Of a DNA stretch of 47,038 bases, positions 8,027 through 17,639 are shown one piece after another. The translations under genes and the position numbers were made by a program. The number at the start of each line of letters is the position of its first letter. Within the stretch, counting starts at the first letter, position 1. The stretch covers positions 1-47,038 of the forward strand of contig NZ_WTVM01000011.1 of NCBI RefSeq assembly GCF_012910885.1. The letters run 5' to 3'. Below the pieces are notes generated by a model that saw only the letters and a list, made by a program, of their open reading frames with translations, searched no databases and was not told the DNA's origin. Source of the stretch: Azoarcus taiwanensis (lineage in GTDB: Bacteria > Pseudomonadota > Gammaproteobacteria > Burkholderiales > Rhodocyclaceae).

Positions 8027-9079
8027 ATGGCTATCGAAACCGACAAGCTCCAGGCACCGCGCCTGATCTCCCCGCAGACCACCGACCGTCAGGAGGACGC
8101 GGTCGAGCGTGCGCTGCGCCCCAAGCGCCTCGCGGAGTATGTTGGCCAAGCCAAGGCGCGGGAGCAATTGGAGATCTTCATCGAGGCGGCGCGCAAGCGC
8201 AAAGAGGCGCTGGACCACGTCTTGCTGTTCGGCCCCCCGGGCCTCGGCAAGACAACGCTCGCCCATATCATCGCTGCCGAGATGGGCGTCAATATGCGCC
8301 AGACTTCCGGCCCGGTGCTGGAGCGCGCTGGCGACCTGGCGGCATTGCTGACCAACCTCGAGCCGCACGACGTGCTCTTCATCGACGAAATCCACCGTCT
8401 TTCACCGGTGGTCGAGGAGATCCTTTACCCCGCGCTGGAAGACTTCCAGATCGACATCATGATCGGCGAGGGTCCTGCGGCTCGATCGGTGAAACTCGAC
8501 CTTCCCCCCTTCACTCTGGTCGGCGCGACGACCCGGGCGGGCATGCTGACCAACCCGCTGCGCGATCGTTTCGGTATCGTGTCGCGGCTTGAGTTCTACA
8601 GCCCGGACGAGCTCGCCTTTATCGTCTCGCGCTCCTCTCGCCTGCTCGACGTCGAGATAGACGACGCCGGTGCCTTCGAGATCGCACGCCGCGCCCGCGG
8701 CACACCGCGCATCGCCAACCGTTTGTTGCGCCGGGTGCGGGACTACGCCGAGGTCAAGGCCGGCGGCAGGATCACCGCCGACGTCGCCGATGCGGCGCTG
8801 TCGATGCTCGATGTCGACAAGCTCGGCCTGGACGTCATGGACCGCAAGCTGCTGGGCGCGATGCTCGAGAAGTTTGGCGGCGGACCGGTGGGTCTCGACA
8901 ACCTCGCTGCGGCCATCGGCGAGGCGTCCGACACTATCGAGGACGTGCTCGAGCCGTATCTAATCCAGCAGGGCTATCTACAGCGCACCCCGCGCGGCCG
9001 GATGGCCACCGCATCGATCTGGCAGCACTTCGGCCTCGCCCGGCCCGGAAGCGACAACGACCTGTTCCCCGGCGGCTGA
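8027..9079 (+). CDS. ruvB: Holliday junction DNA helicase ATPase RuvB
   Basis: RuvB is the hexameric AAA+ motor of branch migration, working with RuvA and RuvC. The 350-residue protein has Walker [10 protein letters not shown] (residues 69-77, Lys75), Walker B DEIH (120-123), sensor 1 GATTRAGML, the sensor 2 region [17 protein letters not shown], and the C-terminal winged helix ending in [12 protein letters not shown]. The ATG at 8027 gives MAIETDKLQ; a longer in-frame start at 8009 is less likely. It is separated from ruvA by about 740 bp of cassette and REP DNA. Confidence 0.97.
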   Translation: MAIETDKLQAPRLISPQTTDRQEDAVERALRPKRLAEYVGQAKAREQLEIFIEAARKRKEALDHVLLFGPPGLGKTTLAHIIAAEMGVNMRQTSGPVLERAGDLAALLTNLEPHDVLFIDEIHRLSPVVEEILYPALEDFQIDIMIGEGPAARSVKLDLPPFTLVGATTRAGMLTNPLRDRFGIVSRLEFYSPDELAFIVSRSSRLLDVEIDDAGAFEIARRARGTPRIANRLLRRVRDYAEVKAGGRITADVADAALSMLDVDKLGLDVMDRKLLGAMLEKFGGGPVGLDNLAAAIGEASDTIEDVLEPYLIQQGYLQRTPRGRMATASIWQHFGLARPGSDNDLFPGG

Positions 9080-9088
9080 TACCCCACG

Positions 9089-9436
9089 GTGCGTACCTTT
9101 CTCGCCTTCGTCATCGTGCTGTGTCTGATTGGCGGGTTGTATCTGCTGCAGGGCCCGGACTTCTACTGGCCTGACCGGCGCGACCCGTCTCATGCGGCTT
9201 ATCTCAGCGGGACCGCCTCGCGGCTGCTCGGCGTTGCCCTGCTGCTGATTGCCGGCCTCGGGGTGATGGCGGCACGCCAGGCTTCACGCGGAACCGGCCG
9301 AGCCGCGCCACGCGGCTGGCAAATCCGTTTCTTTGTGCTGACCATGCTCGCGCTCGGGCTCATCGCCATTGCCTTCCAGATGAGCGATTACGGCCCCAAC
9401 CCGGAGTCGCGCCAACACCTCGAAACGCCGCGCTGA
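9089..9436 (+). CDS. Small hypothetical membrane protein
   Basis: A 115-residue protein starting with GTG 9 bp after ruvB. It has three hydrophobic helices: about residues 4-21 (FLAFVIVLCLIGGLYLL), 46-61 (LLGVALLLIAGLGVMA) and 80-98 (FFVLTMLALGLIAIAF). A soluble, Arg-rich linker separates the second and third. I do not recognise a family. It converges with rlmI, with 11 bp between the two stop codons and no obvious hairpin between them. Confidence 0.6.
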   Translation: MRTFLAFVIVLCLIGGLYLLQGPDFYWPDRRDPSHAAYLSGTASRLLGVALLLIAGLGVMAARQASRGTGRAAPRGWQIRFFVLTMLALGLIAIAFQMSDYGPNPESRQHLETPR

Positions 9437-9447
9437 CACACCCCGAT

Positions 9448-10638
9448 TTAGTTCAGTTCGAGGGCCAGCCCCTTGAGGTATTCGCCCTCCGGAACTGCGA
9501 GCCCAATCGGGTGATCAGCCGCGGCCGACAGGCGATGGATGATGCGCGCGTCCACACCTGCGTCCGACGCCGCACCGGCAACGATCTTCTGGAATAACTC
9601 CTGGCCAATGCCGCCGGAACACGAGTAGGTCATCAGAATGCCGCCGGGCGCCAGCAAGCGGAAACCAAACAGGTTGATGTCCTTGTAGGCGCGGGCCGCA
9701 CGCTGGGCATGGGCTGCGGACGGGGCGAACTTGGGCGGGTCAAGAACGATGAGGTCGAACTGGCGGCCCTCGGCCTTGAAGGCGCGCAGGGCCTCGAATA
9801 CGTCGGCCTGCATCCACTCGGCGCGCGACGCGTCCAGGCCCGGATTGAGCTCCAGGTTACGGCGCGCCGACGTCAGCGCCGGCCCGGAGGAATCGACCGA
9901 GAGCACGCTCGCTGCGCCCCCTGCCAATGCCTGTAGCGAGAAGCCGCCGGTGTAGCAGAAGCAGTTGAGCACCCGTCGGTCACGCGCGAGCAGGCCGGTG
10001 AGTTTGCGGTTGTCGCGCTGATCGAGGTAAAAGCCGGTCTTGTGGCCAGCCACCACGTCCACCCCGAGTACCACGCCGTTCTCCTCGATGGTGAGCTCAC
10101 CGTCCGGCAACTCGCCATAGACGCAAGCACTTGCCGGCTCCAGACCTTCGAGCCCGCGCACTTCTGAGTCCGAGCGCTCATAGACCGCCTTGCAGTCAGT
10201 CGCCTTGACCAGCGCAGCGACGATGGCGTCGCGCCACTTGTCGGCACCCGCGCTGGTGAGCTGGATCACGACGACCTCGCCGAAGCGGTCGGCAATGAGG
10301 CCCGGCAGACCGTCCGATTCGCCATGGATCAGGCGCACACCGGCCTGCCCGGCAAGCAGCGGGTGCCGTGAGCGCCGCGCCACACACTCGGCCACCTTTC
10401 GTTTGAAGAAGGCGTGATCGACCGACTGCGCCTCATCGAAAGTCCCCACCCGGGCACGGATCTGCGAAGCGGGAGACCAGGCTCCCCGCGCGAGCCACCG
10501 GCCGTCGGCACTGTGGATGTCGACCGTGTCGCCGGGTCGCGCGCGCCCTTCCAGGCGGTCAACCGAGCCGGCGAAAACCCACGGATGCCGGCGCATCAGC
10601 GAGCGCTCCTTGCCGGCGTTCAGAATCAGTTTGGACAT
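9448..10638 (-). CDS. rlmI: 23S rRNA m5C1962 methyltransferase RlmI
   Basis: RlmI methylates C1962 of 23S rRNA using S-adenosylmethionine. The 396-residue protein has an N-terminal PUA domain (KERSLMRRHPWVFAGSV), a central EEHEA-like segment and a Rossmann methyltransferase domain: SAM motif LNCFCYTGGFSLQALAGGA, motif IV LDPPKFA, and the catalytic-cysteine region YSCSGGI. The ATG at 10638 gives the typical MSKLILNAGKERS start; further upstream the frame runs into xerC. It follows xerC by 22 bp on the same strand. Confidence 0.93.
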   Translation of the reverse strand: MSKLILNAGKERSLMRRHPWVFAGSVDRLEGRARPGDTVDIHSADGRWLARGAWSPASQIRARVGTFDEAQSVDHAFFKRKVAECVARRSRHPLLAGQAGVRLIHGESDGLPGLIADRFGEVVVIQLTSAGADKWRDAIVAALVKATDCKAVYERSDSEVRGLEGLEPASACVYGELPDGELTIEENGVVLGVDVVAGHKTGFYLDQRDNRKLTGLLARDRRVLNCFCYTGGFSLQALAGGAASVLSVDSSGPALTSARRNLELNPGLDASRAEWMQADVFEALRAFKAEGRQFDLIVLDPPKFAPSAAHAQRAARAYKDINLFGFRLLAPGGILMTYSCSGGIGQELFQKIVAGAASDAGVDARIIHRLSAAADHPIGLAVPEGEYLKGLALELN

Positions 10639-10660
10639 AGAGTGAGTGTTCTGAGGCAGC

Positions 10661-11566
10661 TCAGCGCTTGCGCGCCCTGGGGTGGGCCGCGTCATAGACG
10701 CGGGCGAGATGCTGAAAGTCGAGATGGGTATAGACCTGGGTGCTGCGGATGCTCGCGTGGCCCAGCAACTCCTGCACCGCCCGCAGATCTCCGCTGGACT
10801 GAAGCACATGGCTTGCGAAGCTGTGACGCAGCATGTGCGGATGGACATGCTGGCCGACACCATGGCGCAGCGTCCAGCGTGTCAGCCGCGCGCCGATCGC
10901 GCCCCGGCTCATGCGCCGCCCGTTTCGTGTGACGAACAGAGCGACCTCGTCCCCACAAGCCCATGCGTCACGCTGATCGAGCCACACACGCAAAGCCGCA
11001 AGTGCGGGCGCGCCGACCGGCACGGTGCGCGTCTTGCCGCGCTTGCCCGTGACCGTCAGCGTTTCATCGGCCGGGTCGACGCTGCCGATGACATCGAGCG
11101 AGGCAAGCTCGGAGACGCGCAGGCCGGCAGAATACATGAGCTCGAACATCGCCTTGTCGCGCAGCTCAAGTCCGTCTTCAGCCTCGGCTTCGAGCATCGC
11201 GCAGGTCTGCTCCGGCGTGAGGGTACGCGGCAATGTTCTCGGCGCACGCGGGGCACGAACCCCATCTACCGGGTTGGCTTGCGCGAGCCCCTGGCGGATC
11301 AGCCAGCGGTACAAACCACGCCACGCGGAGAGGACGCGTGCGATCGATCGGCCACTCAAGCCGCCTGCGTGGAGACGGGCGGCAAAACGTCGGATATCGT
11401 GACGCTCGAGAACGGCAGGCGCGCGACCATTGGCCAACTCGCTCAGACGCAGCAGGTCTCGGCGATAACTCTCGAGGGTCAGCGGAGCGAGCCGGCGCTG
11501 GCTGCCCAGATACGCCAGCCAGTTCTCGCAAATCTCGGGCAGCGCGCTCGGCCCCACGTCCTGCAT
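10661..11566 (-). CDS. xerC: Tyrosine recombinase XerC
   Basis: XerC acts with XerD at dif to resolve chromosome dimers. The 301-residue protein shows the full tyrosine recombinase set: Arg150 (GLRVSEL), Lys175 (TGKRGK), His244 and Arg247 (HMLRHSF), His270 (LLGHASI) and nucleophile Tyr279 (VYTHLDF), at almost the same positions as in E. coli XerC. The N-terminal SAM-like core-binding domain is present (LAYLGSQRRLAPLTLESYRR). The ATG at 11566 lies 7 bp after the DUF484 stop. The dapF-DUF484-xerC order is common in proteobacteria. Confidence 0.96.
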   Translation of the reverse strand: MQDVGPSALPEICENWLAYLGSQRRLAPLTLESYRRDLLRLSELANGRAPAVLERHDIRRFAARLHAGGLSGRSIARVLSAWRGLYRWLIRQGLAQANPVDGVRAPRAPRTLPRTLTPEQTCAMLEAEAEDGLELRDKAMFELMYSAGLRVSELASLDVIGSVDPADETLTVTGKRGKTRTVPVGAPALAALRVWLDQRDAWACGDEVALFVTRNGRRMSRGAIGARLTRWTLRHGVGQHVHPHMLRHSFASHVLQSSGDLRAVQELLGHASIRSTQVYTHLDFQHLARVYDAAHPRARKR

Positions 11567-11573
11567 CGGCGAC

Positions 11574-12224
11574 TCACCCCAACTGGCGGCGCAGCGCCGA
11601 CGCGACAAGGTCGCCGATGCGGTTCAGATAGAGCGTGCCCATTTCCGGATAGAAGCGGTCTTCCTCCTCGCTGGCAAGGACGAGGAGACCGAAAACCTGG
11701 GCCTCGCGACGCAAGGGCACCATCGCCACCGAGCGGATGTGGGGGGCTGTCTCGCCCATCCACTGCAGCACCTCGAGGTTGCTCGGAGCACCGCAATAAG
11801 GCTGACGCAGGTCGCCGGCGAAAAAGCGTACCGCTTCACTGACCTCGGCAAAGTCTTCGTCGTCACGCGTCAATACGCTGTTCCAGATACGCCAGGCCAC
11901 ATGCGGCACCCGGAAGTCGTCGCGCAGGCTTTCCACCAGCGCATGCCGCACATCTGCATAGCCATCGGCCTCGAGCAGACCGAGACACAGGCGATGAACT
12001 TTCTCGCCGATCTCGTCATTCTCCTCGCCGAAACTGATCAATTGGGCGAGCTTGATCTCCAGCGCACGAATCTTGTCCCGCAGTGCATGCAACTGCCGTT
12101 CCGCCAGCGTGATGGCCTGACCGCCATGCGGGTGCGGTACCGTGATCTCGGCGAAGATCTCGCCGTGGGCGCTGAGGAAATCGGGATGCTCCCGCAGATA
12201 ACGCGCGACATCTTCTGCATTCAT
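11574..12224 (-). CDS. DUF484-family GAF-like protein
   Basis: A 216-residue member of DUF484. The N-terminus ([20 protein letters not shown]) is the classic family start, followed by a short coiled coil ([20 protein letters not shown]) and a GAF-like domain that includes [20 protein letters not shown] and [19 protein letters not shown]. The function is unsettled; the family is repeatedly found between dapF and xerC. It overlaps the dapF stop by 4 bp (ATGA), so translation is probably coupled. Confidence 0.92.
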   Translation of the reverse strand: MNAEDVARYLREHPDFLSAHGEIFAEITVPHPHGGQAITLAERQLHALRDKIRALEIKLAQLISFGEENDEIGEKVHRLCLGLLEADGYADVRHALVESLRDDFRVPHVAWRIWNSVLTRDDEDFAEVSEAVRFFAGDLRQPYCGAPSNLEVLQWMGETAPHIRSVAMVPLRREAQVFGLLVLASEEEDRFYPEMGTLYLNRIGDLVASALRRQLG

Positions 12225-13078
12225 TTCTCAAGGACTCCTTGTGGTGCGATCGTGAACTCGCCCTCGAATACGGTTTCGGCCGGACCGGTCATGCGTACCG
12301 GCGTGCCGGCGCCCTCCCACGCGATCTGCAGCTCCCCGCCACGGGTTTCGACCGTAACCGGGCTCTTGAGCAGGCCGCGCAGCATACCCGCCACCACAGC
12401 GGCACAGGCGCCGGTACCACAGGCGAGTGTCTCACCCGCACCACGTTCGAACACGCGCAGGCGTATTCTGTGCGCATCGACGACTTCCATGAAGCCGGCA
12501 TTGACCCGCGCCGGGAAACGTTCATGGCATTCGATCAGTGGTCCGGTTTCGCCCACCGCGGCGGACGCCACCGAGGCCACGACCTGCACCGCATGCGGAT
12601 TGCCCATGGATACCGCGGTAATCGCGATGCGATCGCCGTTGGCCAGTTCCAATGGCTGCACCACATCATCCGAGTCTGAGACGAACGGAATCCGGGCCGA
12701 CGAGAGCACCGGCACGCCCATATCCACGGTGACCAGGCCATCATCCTCCAGGCGCGGGGCAATCACCCCGGCTGCGGTATTGACGCGGATCTCGCGTTTG
12801 TCGGTCAGACCTTTGTCATGCACGAATCGCACAAAGCAGCGGGCGCCATTACCGCACTGCTCCACCTCGCCGCCATCGGAATTGAAGATGCGGTAGCGGA
12901 AATCCACACCCGGCACATCCGGCGGCTCGACCACGAGCAACTGGTCGCAGCCGACGCCAAAATGACGGTCAGCGATACGACGCACCACAGCCGGAGTCAG
13001 ATCGACGGACTGACTGATGGCATCGACCACAACGAAATCGTTGCCCAGGCCGTGCATCTTGGTGAAACGGAGGCGCAT
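12221..13078 (-). CDS. dapF: Diaminopimelate epimerase
   Basis: DapF converts LL- to meso-diaminopimelate, the precursor of lysine and of peptidoglycan cross-links, by a two-base cysteine mechanism without cofactor. The 285-residue protein has both catalytic cysteines: Cys75 in EQCGNGARC and Cys220 in LACGTGACA. The N-terminus [15 protein letters not shown] is canonical. It lies about 60 bp downstream of the tandem acyltransferase genes on the same strand and overlaps DUF484, so a leftward operon is likely. Confidence 0.97.
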   Translation of the reverse strand: MRLRFTKMHGLGNDFVVVDAISQSVDLTPAVVRRIADRHFGVGCDQLLVVEPPDVPGVDFRYRIFNSDGGEVEQCGNGARCFVRFVHDKGLTDKREIRVNTAAGVIAPRLEDDGLVTVDMGVPVLSSARIPFVSDSDDVVQPLELANGDRIAITAVSMGNPHAVQVVASVASAAVGETGPLIECHERFPARVNAGFMEVVDAHRIRLRVFERGAGETLACGTGACAAVVAGMLRGLLKSPVTVETRGGELQIAWEGAGTPVRMTGPAETVFEGEFTIAPQGVLEK

Positions 13079-13137
13079 GATCGGTGAAATCCTTGATTAA
13101 CCCGCCGATTCTCCCTCAGGCACCCGAGCGCGTCCAG

Positions 13138-14007
13138 TCAGTAGCGACGAGGCTCGCCCGGCGGACGCGTCTTGAAGCGGCGGTGCACCCAATAGTATTG
13201 GTCAGGCATGGTGCGGACTATGGTCTCGATCTCACGGTTCATTCGCGCCGTGTCGGCCTCGATGTCGCCACTGGGGTAGTCCGTCCAGGCCTTGCCAAGT
13301 TCGAGCAGGTACCCACCTTGCGGCAGCATGCGGGTCGCACAGTTCACGACTGCGGCGCCGGACACCTTCGCAAGTCGCGGCAAGCCGGTGATCGTCCACG
13401 CCTGCACGCCAAAGAAGGGCGCGAAGATCGCATCGCGGGTGCGGAAGTTCATGTCCGGCAGGTAGTAGAACGGTCTTCCCGCCTTGAGCGCCTTGACGGT
13501 GGGCCGCACACCCTCATCTCGCGCAAGCAGCAGCTGATCGCCGAAGCGGCTGCGGCCATGGTGAATCCAGCGGTCGAAGACCGGGTCTTTCTGGCGCGCG
13601 TAGATACTGACGATGTCGAAGCGCATCGTGATCGCGACTCCTCCGGCATCCAGCCCGACGAAGTGAGGTGCCAGCAGAATGACCGGCCTGCCTTCGGCAC
13701 GGAGCGCTTCGACATGCTCCAACCCTTCGACCCGGATGAAGCGCTCAAGCCGCTCCCGGGAACCCCACCAGAGCACGCCCCGATCGATGAAGCTTCGACC
13801 CAAAAGGCGAAAGTGCGCCTTCACCAGCCGGGTGCGCTCAGCCTCGTCCAGCTCAGGGAAGCACAGCCTGATGTTGGTCGAAGCGACATGGCGCCGGGCG
13901 CCGGCAAAGACGTAAAGCAACACGCCGAGGCCGCTGCCGACTCTCGCCAGTGCACCAAAGGGCAGCCAGTGCAACAGCCACAGCAGACCGACCAGCAGCT
14001 GGCTCAT
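13138..14007 (-). CDS. Lipid A biosynthesis-type lysophospholipid acyltransferase (second copy)
   Basis: A 289-residue member of the LpxL/LpxM acyltransferase family, which adds secondary acyl chains to lipid A at the inner membrane. It has an N-terminal hydrophobic helix (LLVGLLWLLHWLPFGALA), the catalytic HX4D motif at His115-Asp120 (APHFVGLD), and the conserved downstream YLPDMNF and TRDAIFAPFFG segments. The ATG at 14007 overlaps the stop of the upstream paralogue by 4 bp (ATGA). Which acyl chain and position it serves cannot be read from the sequence. Confidence 0.88.
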   Translation of the reverse strand: MSQLLVGLLWLLHWLPFGALARVGSGLGVLLYVFAGARRHVASTNIRLCFPELDEAERTRLVKAHFRLLGRSFIDRGVLWWGSRERLERFIRVEGLEHVEALRAEGRPVILLAPHFVGLDAGGVAITMRFDIVSIYARQKDPVFDRWIHHGRSRFGDQLLLARDEGVRPTVKALKAGRPFYYLPDMNFRTRDAIFAPFFGVQAWTITGLPRLAKVSGAAVVNCATRMLPQGGYLLELGKAWTDYPSGDIEADTARMNREIETIVRTMPDQYYWVHRRFKTRPPGEPRRY

Positions 14008-14870
14008 TCGGCCTCGGCGCCCGGTTCCGGCACGCCGGAAGGACGCTTGTAACGCTTGTACCCCCACAGATACTGTTCGGGACACCGCATGATGAGTTGC
14101 TCGATCTCGCGATTGACCGCGACACAGCGCGCCTCCAGGTCACCTTCGATCGGTGCGACGGGTTCGCTCAGGTGCAGCGCATAACCCCGGCCTCTCGGCA
14201 GGCGCTCGGCCCAGATCATGATCACCCGCACGCCCTTGACCTCTGACAGACGCGCGGCGAGGGTCATGGTCCACGCCGGCTTGCCGAAGAACGGCGCCCA
14301 CACGCCCTCGCCCTGCTTGGGCGCCTGATCCGGCAGCATGCCGACCATCTCGCCGCTGCGCAGCGCCTTGACCAGTCGACGTACCCCGGAAACATCGGCG
14401 GGTGCGACCTGCACATTGCCACGGGCGCGCCCGGCCTCCATGATCGGTGCGAGCGACGCCTTGCGCGGCGGACGGAACAATACGGTGATCGGACCATGGG
14501 TCGAGCAATACTGGGCACACATCTCGAAGCAACCCAGATGCGGCGTCAACAGCAGCACGCTCGCCCCGTCCTGCCGTGCCTGCGCGAGCAACTCACCGCC
14601 CTCGACCTGCACGATTCGCGACAAGACCTCTTCCTGTGGTCGCAGCCAGACCCAGGGCAGCTCCAGCATCTGACGGCCGGTTTCCTCGGCGACACGCAAC
14701 AGCTGCTGCCGCGACGGCTCGTGACCCAGAGCCCGTCCGAGGTTGCGACGCACCTCGTCGCGAAAGGCGGCCGACAAGAGCCAGAACACGCGACCGACCC
14801 AACCGCCGATGAGGTGCAGCATGGACAGTGGCAGGCGGGACAGGAGACGGAACAATTTTGCTAGGTTCAA
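14004..14870 (-). CDS. Lipid A biosynthesis-type lysophospholipid acyltransferase (first copy)
   Basis: A paralogue of the next gene, about 288 residues from the TTG at 14870 (giving MNLAKLFRLLSRLPLSMLHL). The catalytic motif is HX4E at His111-Glu116 (TPHLGCFE), with GMLPDQAPKQGEGVWAPFFG further on. The start is uncertain: no ATG is well placed and the frame stays open to 15062, but family alignment favours the hydrophobic start near 14870. It diverges from metK, sharing a roughly 320-bp intergenic region. Together the tandem pair could supply both secondary acyl chains of lipid A. Confidence 0.82.
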   Translation of the reverse strand: MNLAKLFRLLSRLPLSMLHLIGGWVGRVFWLLSAAFRDEVRRNLGRALGHEPSRQQLLRVAEETGRQMLELPWVWLRPQEEVLSRIVQVEGGELLAQARQDGASVLLLTPHLGCFEMCAQYCSTHGPITVLFRPPRKASLAPIMEAGRARGNVQVAPADVSGVRRLVKALRSGEMVGMLPDQAPKQGEGVWAPFFGKPAWTMTLAARLSEVKGVRVIMIWAERLPRGRGYALHLSEPVAPIEGDLEARCVAVNREIEQLIMRCPEQYLWGYKRYKRPSGVPEPGAEAE

Positions 14871-15009
14871 GATTTCCGGGGGCGAAATCAACGGGTTTGT
14901 TGGACGCGTTCGCACTTGGTGTGCGGCGATATTCGCGGCGTAAGCCGCAAACCGGGCCGGCAGAGCACGCAACACATCGAGGGGACGGGCGACCAACCAA
15001 CTCCAGACT

Positions 15010-15037
15010 TTGCCATTTCCTTGTTTAGACTTATAAT
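15010..15037 (+). promoter_or_regulatory. Sigma-70 promoter of metK
   Basis: A -35 box TTGCCA (15010-15015) and a perfect -10 box TATAAT (15032-15037) are separated by 16 bp. Transcription would start near 15044, leaving an unusually long leader of about 145 nt before metK. Confidence 0.7.
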
Positions 15038-15128
15038 TATGACTTACCCGCCGAGTTAACACGACAACTTGCAGGGCGGTAGCGGACTCGGTTCGCTGGA
15101 AATACTGCTAAAGCGTCGCCGCTCGACG

Positions 15129-15177
15129 AAATCCCCGGAGCCGGCAACGCCGGATGCTACCGGGGATTTGCGTTTTT
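15129..15177 (+). terminator. Terminator-like hairpin in the metK leader (possible attenuator)
   Basis: Outer arms AAATCCCCGG (15129-15138) and CCGGGGATTT (15160-15169) form a perfect 10-bp stem. It encloses a second 5-bp hairpin, CCGGC-AAC-GCCGG (15141-15153). T5 follows at 15173-15177, and the ribosome-binding site GGAG (15178-15181) comes directly after. An intrinsic-terminator-like structure between promoter and start codon suggests conditional readthrough. I do not recognise a known SAM riboswitch class here. Confidence 0.55.
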
Positions 15178-15189
15178 GGAGCATGCATG

Positions 15190-16356
15190 ATGAGCAAGGA
15201 ATACCTCTTCACGTCGGAATCGGTCTCGGAAGGCCATCCCGACAAAGTCGCCGACCAGGTTTCAGACGGCATTCTCGACGCGATCCTCGCAGAAGACCCT
15301 AAGGCGCGCGTCGCCTGCGAAACCATGGTTTCGACCGGCCTCGTCGTGATCTCTGGCGAGATCACCACCACCGCCCACCCAAACTACAAGGAAATCGCGC
15401 AGGATGTCATCCGCCGCATCGGCTATGACGACTCCAGCACCGGCTTCGACTACAAGTCGTGCGCGATCCTCACCGCGATCAACCGTCAGTCGCCGGATAT
15501 CGCCCAGGGCGTGAACGAAGGCGAAGGCCTCGACCTCGACCAGGGCGCGGGCGACCAGGGTCTGATGTTCGGTTACGCATGCAATGAGACGCCTGCGCTG
15601 ATGCCGCTGCCGATCTACTATGCGCACCGCATCATGCAGCGCCAGGCGGAGCTGCGCAAGGACGGCCGCCTGCCGTGGCTGCGCCCGGACGCCAAGAGCC
15701 AGCTCACCGTGCGCCATGTGGGCGGCAAGCCGGTGGCCATCGACACAGTCGTCGTTTCGACCCAGCACAGCCCTGAAGTCTCCCACGCCCAGATCTCGGA
15801 GGCGGTCATCGAGGAGATCATCAAGCCGGTACTGCCCAAGGAGCTGATGCAGGGCGAGGTCCGCTACCTGATCAACCCGACCGGACGCTTCGTCGTCGGC
15901 GGCCCGCACGGCGACTGCGGCCTGACCGGTCGCAAGATCATCGTCGACACCTACGGCGGCGCAGCCCACCACGGCGGCGGCGCGTTCTCCGGCAAGGATC
16001 CGTCCAAGGTCGACCGTTCGGCTGCCTACGCATGCCGCTACGTCGCCAAGAACGTCGTCGCCGCCGGCCTGGCCGAGCGCTGCGAAGTGCAGGTTGCCTA
16101 TGCAATCGGCGTCGCCAACCCGGTCAGCCTGATGGTCGACACCTTCGGCACCGGTCGCATTCCGGAAGAGCGTATCGAAGAGCTCGTCCGCGCCCACTTC
16201 GACCTGCGTCCCAAGGCGATCATCCAGACCCTCGACCTGCTGCGTCCGATCTACTCCAAGACTGCGGCCTACGGCCACTTCGGCCGCGACGAACCGGAGT
16301 TCACCTGGGAAGCCACCGACAAGGCAGCCGCACTTCGGGCCGACGCGGGGCTGTAA
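15190..16356 (+). CDS. metK: S-adenosylmethionine synthase
   Basis: MetK makes S-adenosylmethionine from methionine and ATP. The 388-residue protein has [17 protein letters not shown] at the N-terminus, the loop [12 protein letters not shown], and the P-loop-like [17 protein letters not shown]. The ATG at 15190 is chosen over 15187 and 15154 because GGAG at 15178-15181 is then 8 nt away and the protein starts MSKEYLF. It heads the methyl-cycle region: metK makes SAM, ahcY recycles SAH, and metF supplies the methyl donor. Confidence 0.97.
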   Translation: MSKEYLFTSESVSEGHPDKVADQVSDGILDAILAEDPKARVACETMVSTGLVVISGEITTTAHPNYKEIAQDVIRRIGYDDSSTGFDYKSCAILTAINRQSPDIAQGVNEGEGLDLDQGAGDQGLMFGYACNETPALMPLPIYYAHRIMQRQAELRKDGRLPWLRPDAKSQLTVRHVGGKPVAIDTVVVSTQHSPEVSHAQISEAVIEEIIKPVLPKELMQGEVRYLINPTGRFVVGGPHGDCGLTGRKIIVDTYGGAAHHGGGAFSGKDPSKVDRSAAYACRYVAKNVVAAGLAERCEVQVAYAIGVANPVSLMVDTFGTGRIPEERIEELVRAHFDLRPKAIIQTLDLLRPIYSKTAAYGHFGRDEPEFTWEATDKAAALRADAGL

Positions 16357-16375
16357 GCTCCGGTTGGCCGGGAGC

Positions 16376-16452
16376 GGTGCGTTTCGCTGCGCTCAACACA
16401 CCCGATGCATCCGTGTCGCATAGGGTGTGTTGAGCCGAAGGTGAAACACATC
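16376..16452. repeat. Inverted repeat downstream of metK
   Basis: Perfect 13-bp arms GCTCAACACACCC (16391-16403) and GGGTGTGTTGAGC (16423-16435) around a 19-nt loop, with outer halves (GTGCGTTTCGCTGC on the left; GGTGAAACACATC on the right) that are imperfect complements. From memory this GCGTTTCGCTGCGCTCAAC-type sequence recurs in many proteobacterial intergenic regions. It could end the metK transcript. Confidence 0.6.
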
Positions 16453-16529
16453 GGCGCACCTATCCCGCGTCGAGCAACACAAACACAGGAACGGCGTTGT
16501 AGACTGCGCATTTTTGCGCTGCCGCAATC

Positions 16530-17615
16530 ATGCTTACCCACGCCGTCTTCTTTCTCATTGGCCTGACCCTGCTCGTCATGGGGGCCGAGGCGCTCGTACG
16601 CGGCGCGTCCCGGCTGGCGCTGTCGATGGGCATCTCGCCGCTCGTCGTGGGGCTGACGATCGTGGCCTTTGGCACCAGCACGCCGGAGCTGGCGGTATCG
16701 GTGGGCGCTTCGCTCGACGGACGTCCGGACCTTGCAGTCGGCAACGTGATCGGGAGCAACATCGCCAACGTGCTGCTGATTCTCGGTATTGCCGCGCTGA
16801 TCGCGCCCCTGGTCGTGCATGAGCAGATCATCCGCCAGGAAATTCCGATCATGCTCGGAGCCTCGGTGCTGGTGGTCGTGATGGCACTTGACGGACGCAT
16901 CACCCGCGTCGAATCGGCGCTGCTGTTCGCACTGGTGATCGGCTACACCTTCTACCTGATCCGGCAGTCCCGGCGCGCCTCCCGCGAGACGGAAGCCGAA
17001 TACAACGCCGAGATGCCGCCAGACAGCGAATGGGATCGCCACTGGAGCGTTCAGGCCGCGCTCATCGTGATCGGACTCGTTGCGCTGGTGCTGGGCTCGC
17101 ACTGGCTCGTCGGCGCCGCGGTGGTGTTCGCCCAGGCCTTCGGCGTCAGCGAGCTGGTGATCGGCTTGACCGTGGTTGCGGTCGGCACCTCGATGCCGGA
17201 GATCGCCACCTCGATCGTCGCCGCCCTTCGCGGCGAGCGCGACATCGCGGTCGGCAACGTGATCGGCAGCAACGTGTTCAACATTTTTTCAGTACTCGGC
17301 TTGACCGGTCTGGTCTCAGCCGGCGGAATACCGATCCCGGAGGCAGCGCGCAATTTCGACCTGTGGGTGATGCTTGCGGTAGCGTTTGCATGCCTGCCCA
17401 TCATGCTCACCGGGCGTGAAATCGCACGCTGGGAGGGCGCGGTCTTCGTCTGTTACTACGCTGCATACACCGCCTACCTGGTCCTCGCCGCGCAGCATCA
17501 TGCCTCCCTGCCCATGTTCTCCAACATCATGCTCGGCTATGTGATGCCTCTCACGGTCGTCACCCTCATCATCAGCATCATGCGCCACAACGGCCGGAAT
17601 TCCGCATCGGGGTGA
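16530..17615 (+). CDS. Calcium/sodium antiporter (CaCA family, YrbG-like)
   Basis: A 361-residue inner-membrane cation exchanger with about ten to eleven hydrophobic segments. The two family alpha-repeats are clear: GLTIVAFGTSTPELAVSVGA in the first half and GLTVVAVGTSMPEIATSIVA in the second, each followed by AVGNVIGSN, which together form the ion pathway. A charged cytosolic loop (RASRETEAEYNAEMPPDSEW) separates the halves. No strong ribosome-binding site precedes the ATG at 16530. It ends just before the ahcY promoter; no functional link to the methyl cycle is evident. Confidence 0.92.
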   Translation: MLTHAVFFLIGLTLLVMGAEALVRGASRLALSMGISPLVVGLTIVAFGTSTPELAVSVGASLDGRPDLAVGNVIGSNIANVLLILGIAALIAPLVVHEQIIRQEIPIMLGASVLVVVMALDGRITRVESALLFALVIGYTFYLIRQSRRASRETEAEYNAEMPPDSEWDRHWSVQAALIVIGLVALVLGSHWLVGAAVVFAQAFGVSELVIGLTVVAVGTSMPEIATSIVAALRGERDIAVGNVIGSNVFNIFSVLGLTGLVSAGGIPIPEAARNFDLWVMLAVAFACLPIMLTGREIARWEGAVFVCYYAAYTAYLVLAAQHHASLPMFSNIMLGYVMPLTVVTLIISIMRHNGRNSASG

Positions 17616-17639
17616 TTTTCCGGTTTCGAGTGCTTCGTA

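Noticed and set aside
10682-11842. A 386-codon plus-strand frame opposite xerC
   Set aside because: xerC has all catalytic residues on the other strand; the frame has none of its own.
15069-15189. Known SAM riboswitch (SAM-I, SAM-II or SAM/SAH) before metK
   Set aside because: I could not match the conserved cores of these classes; only a terminator-like hairpin is clear.
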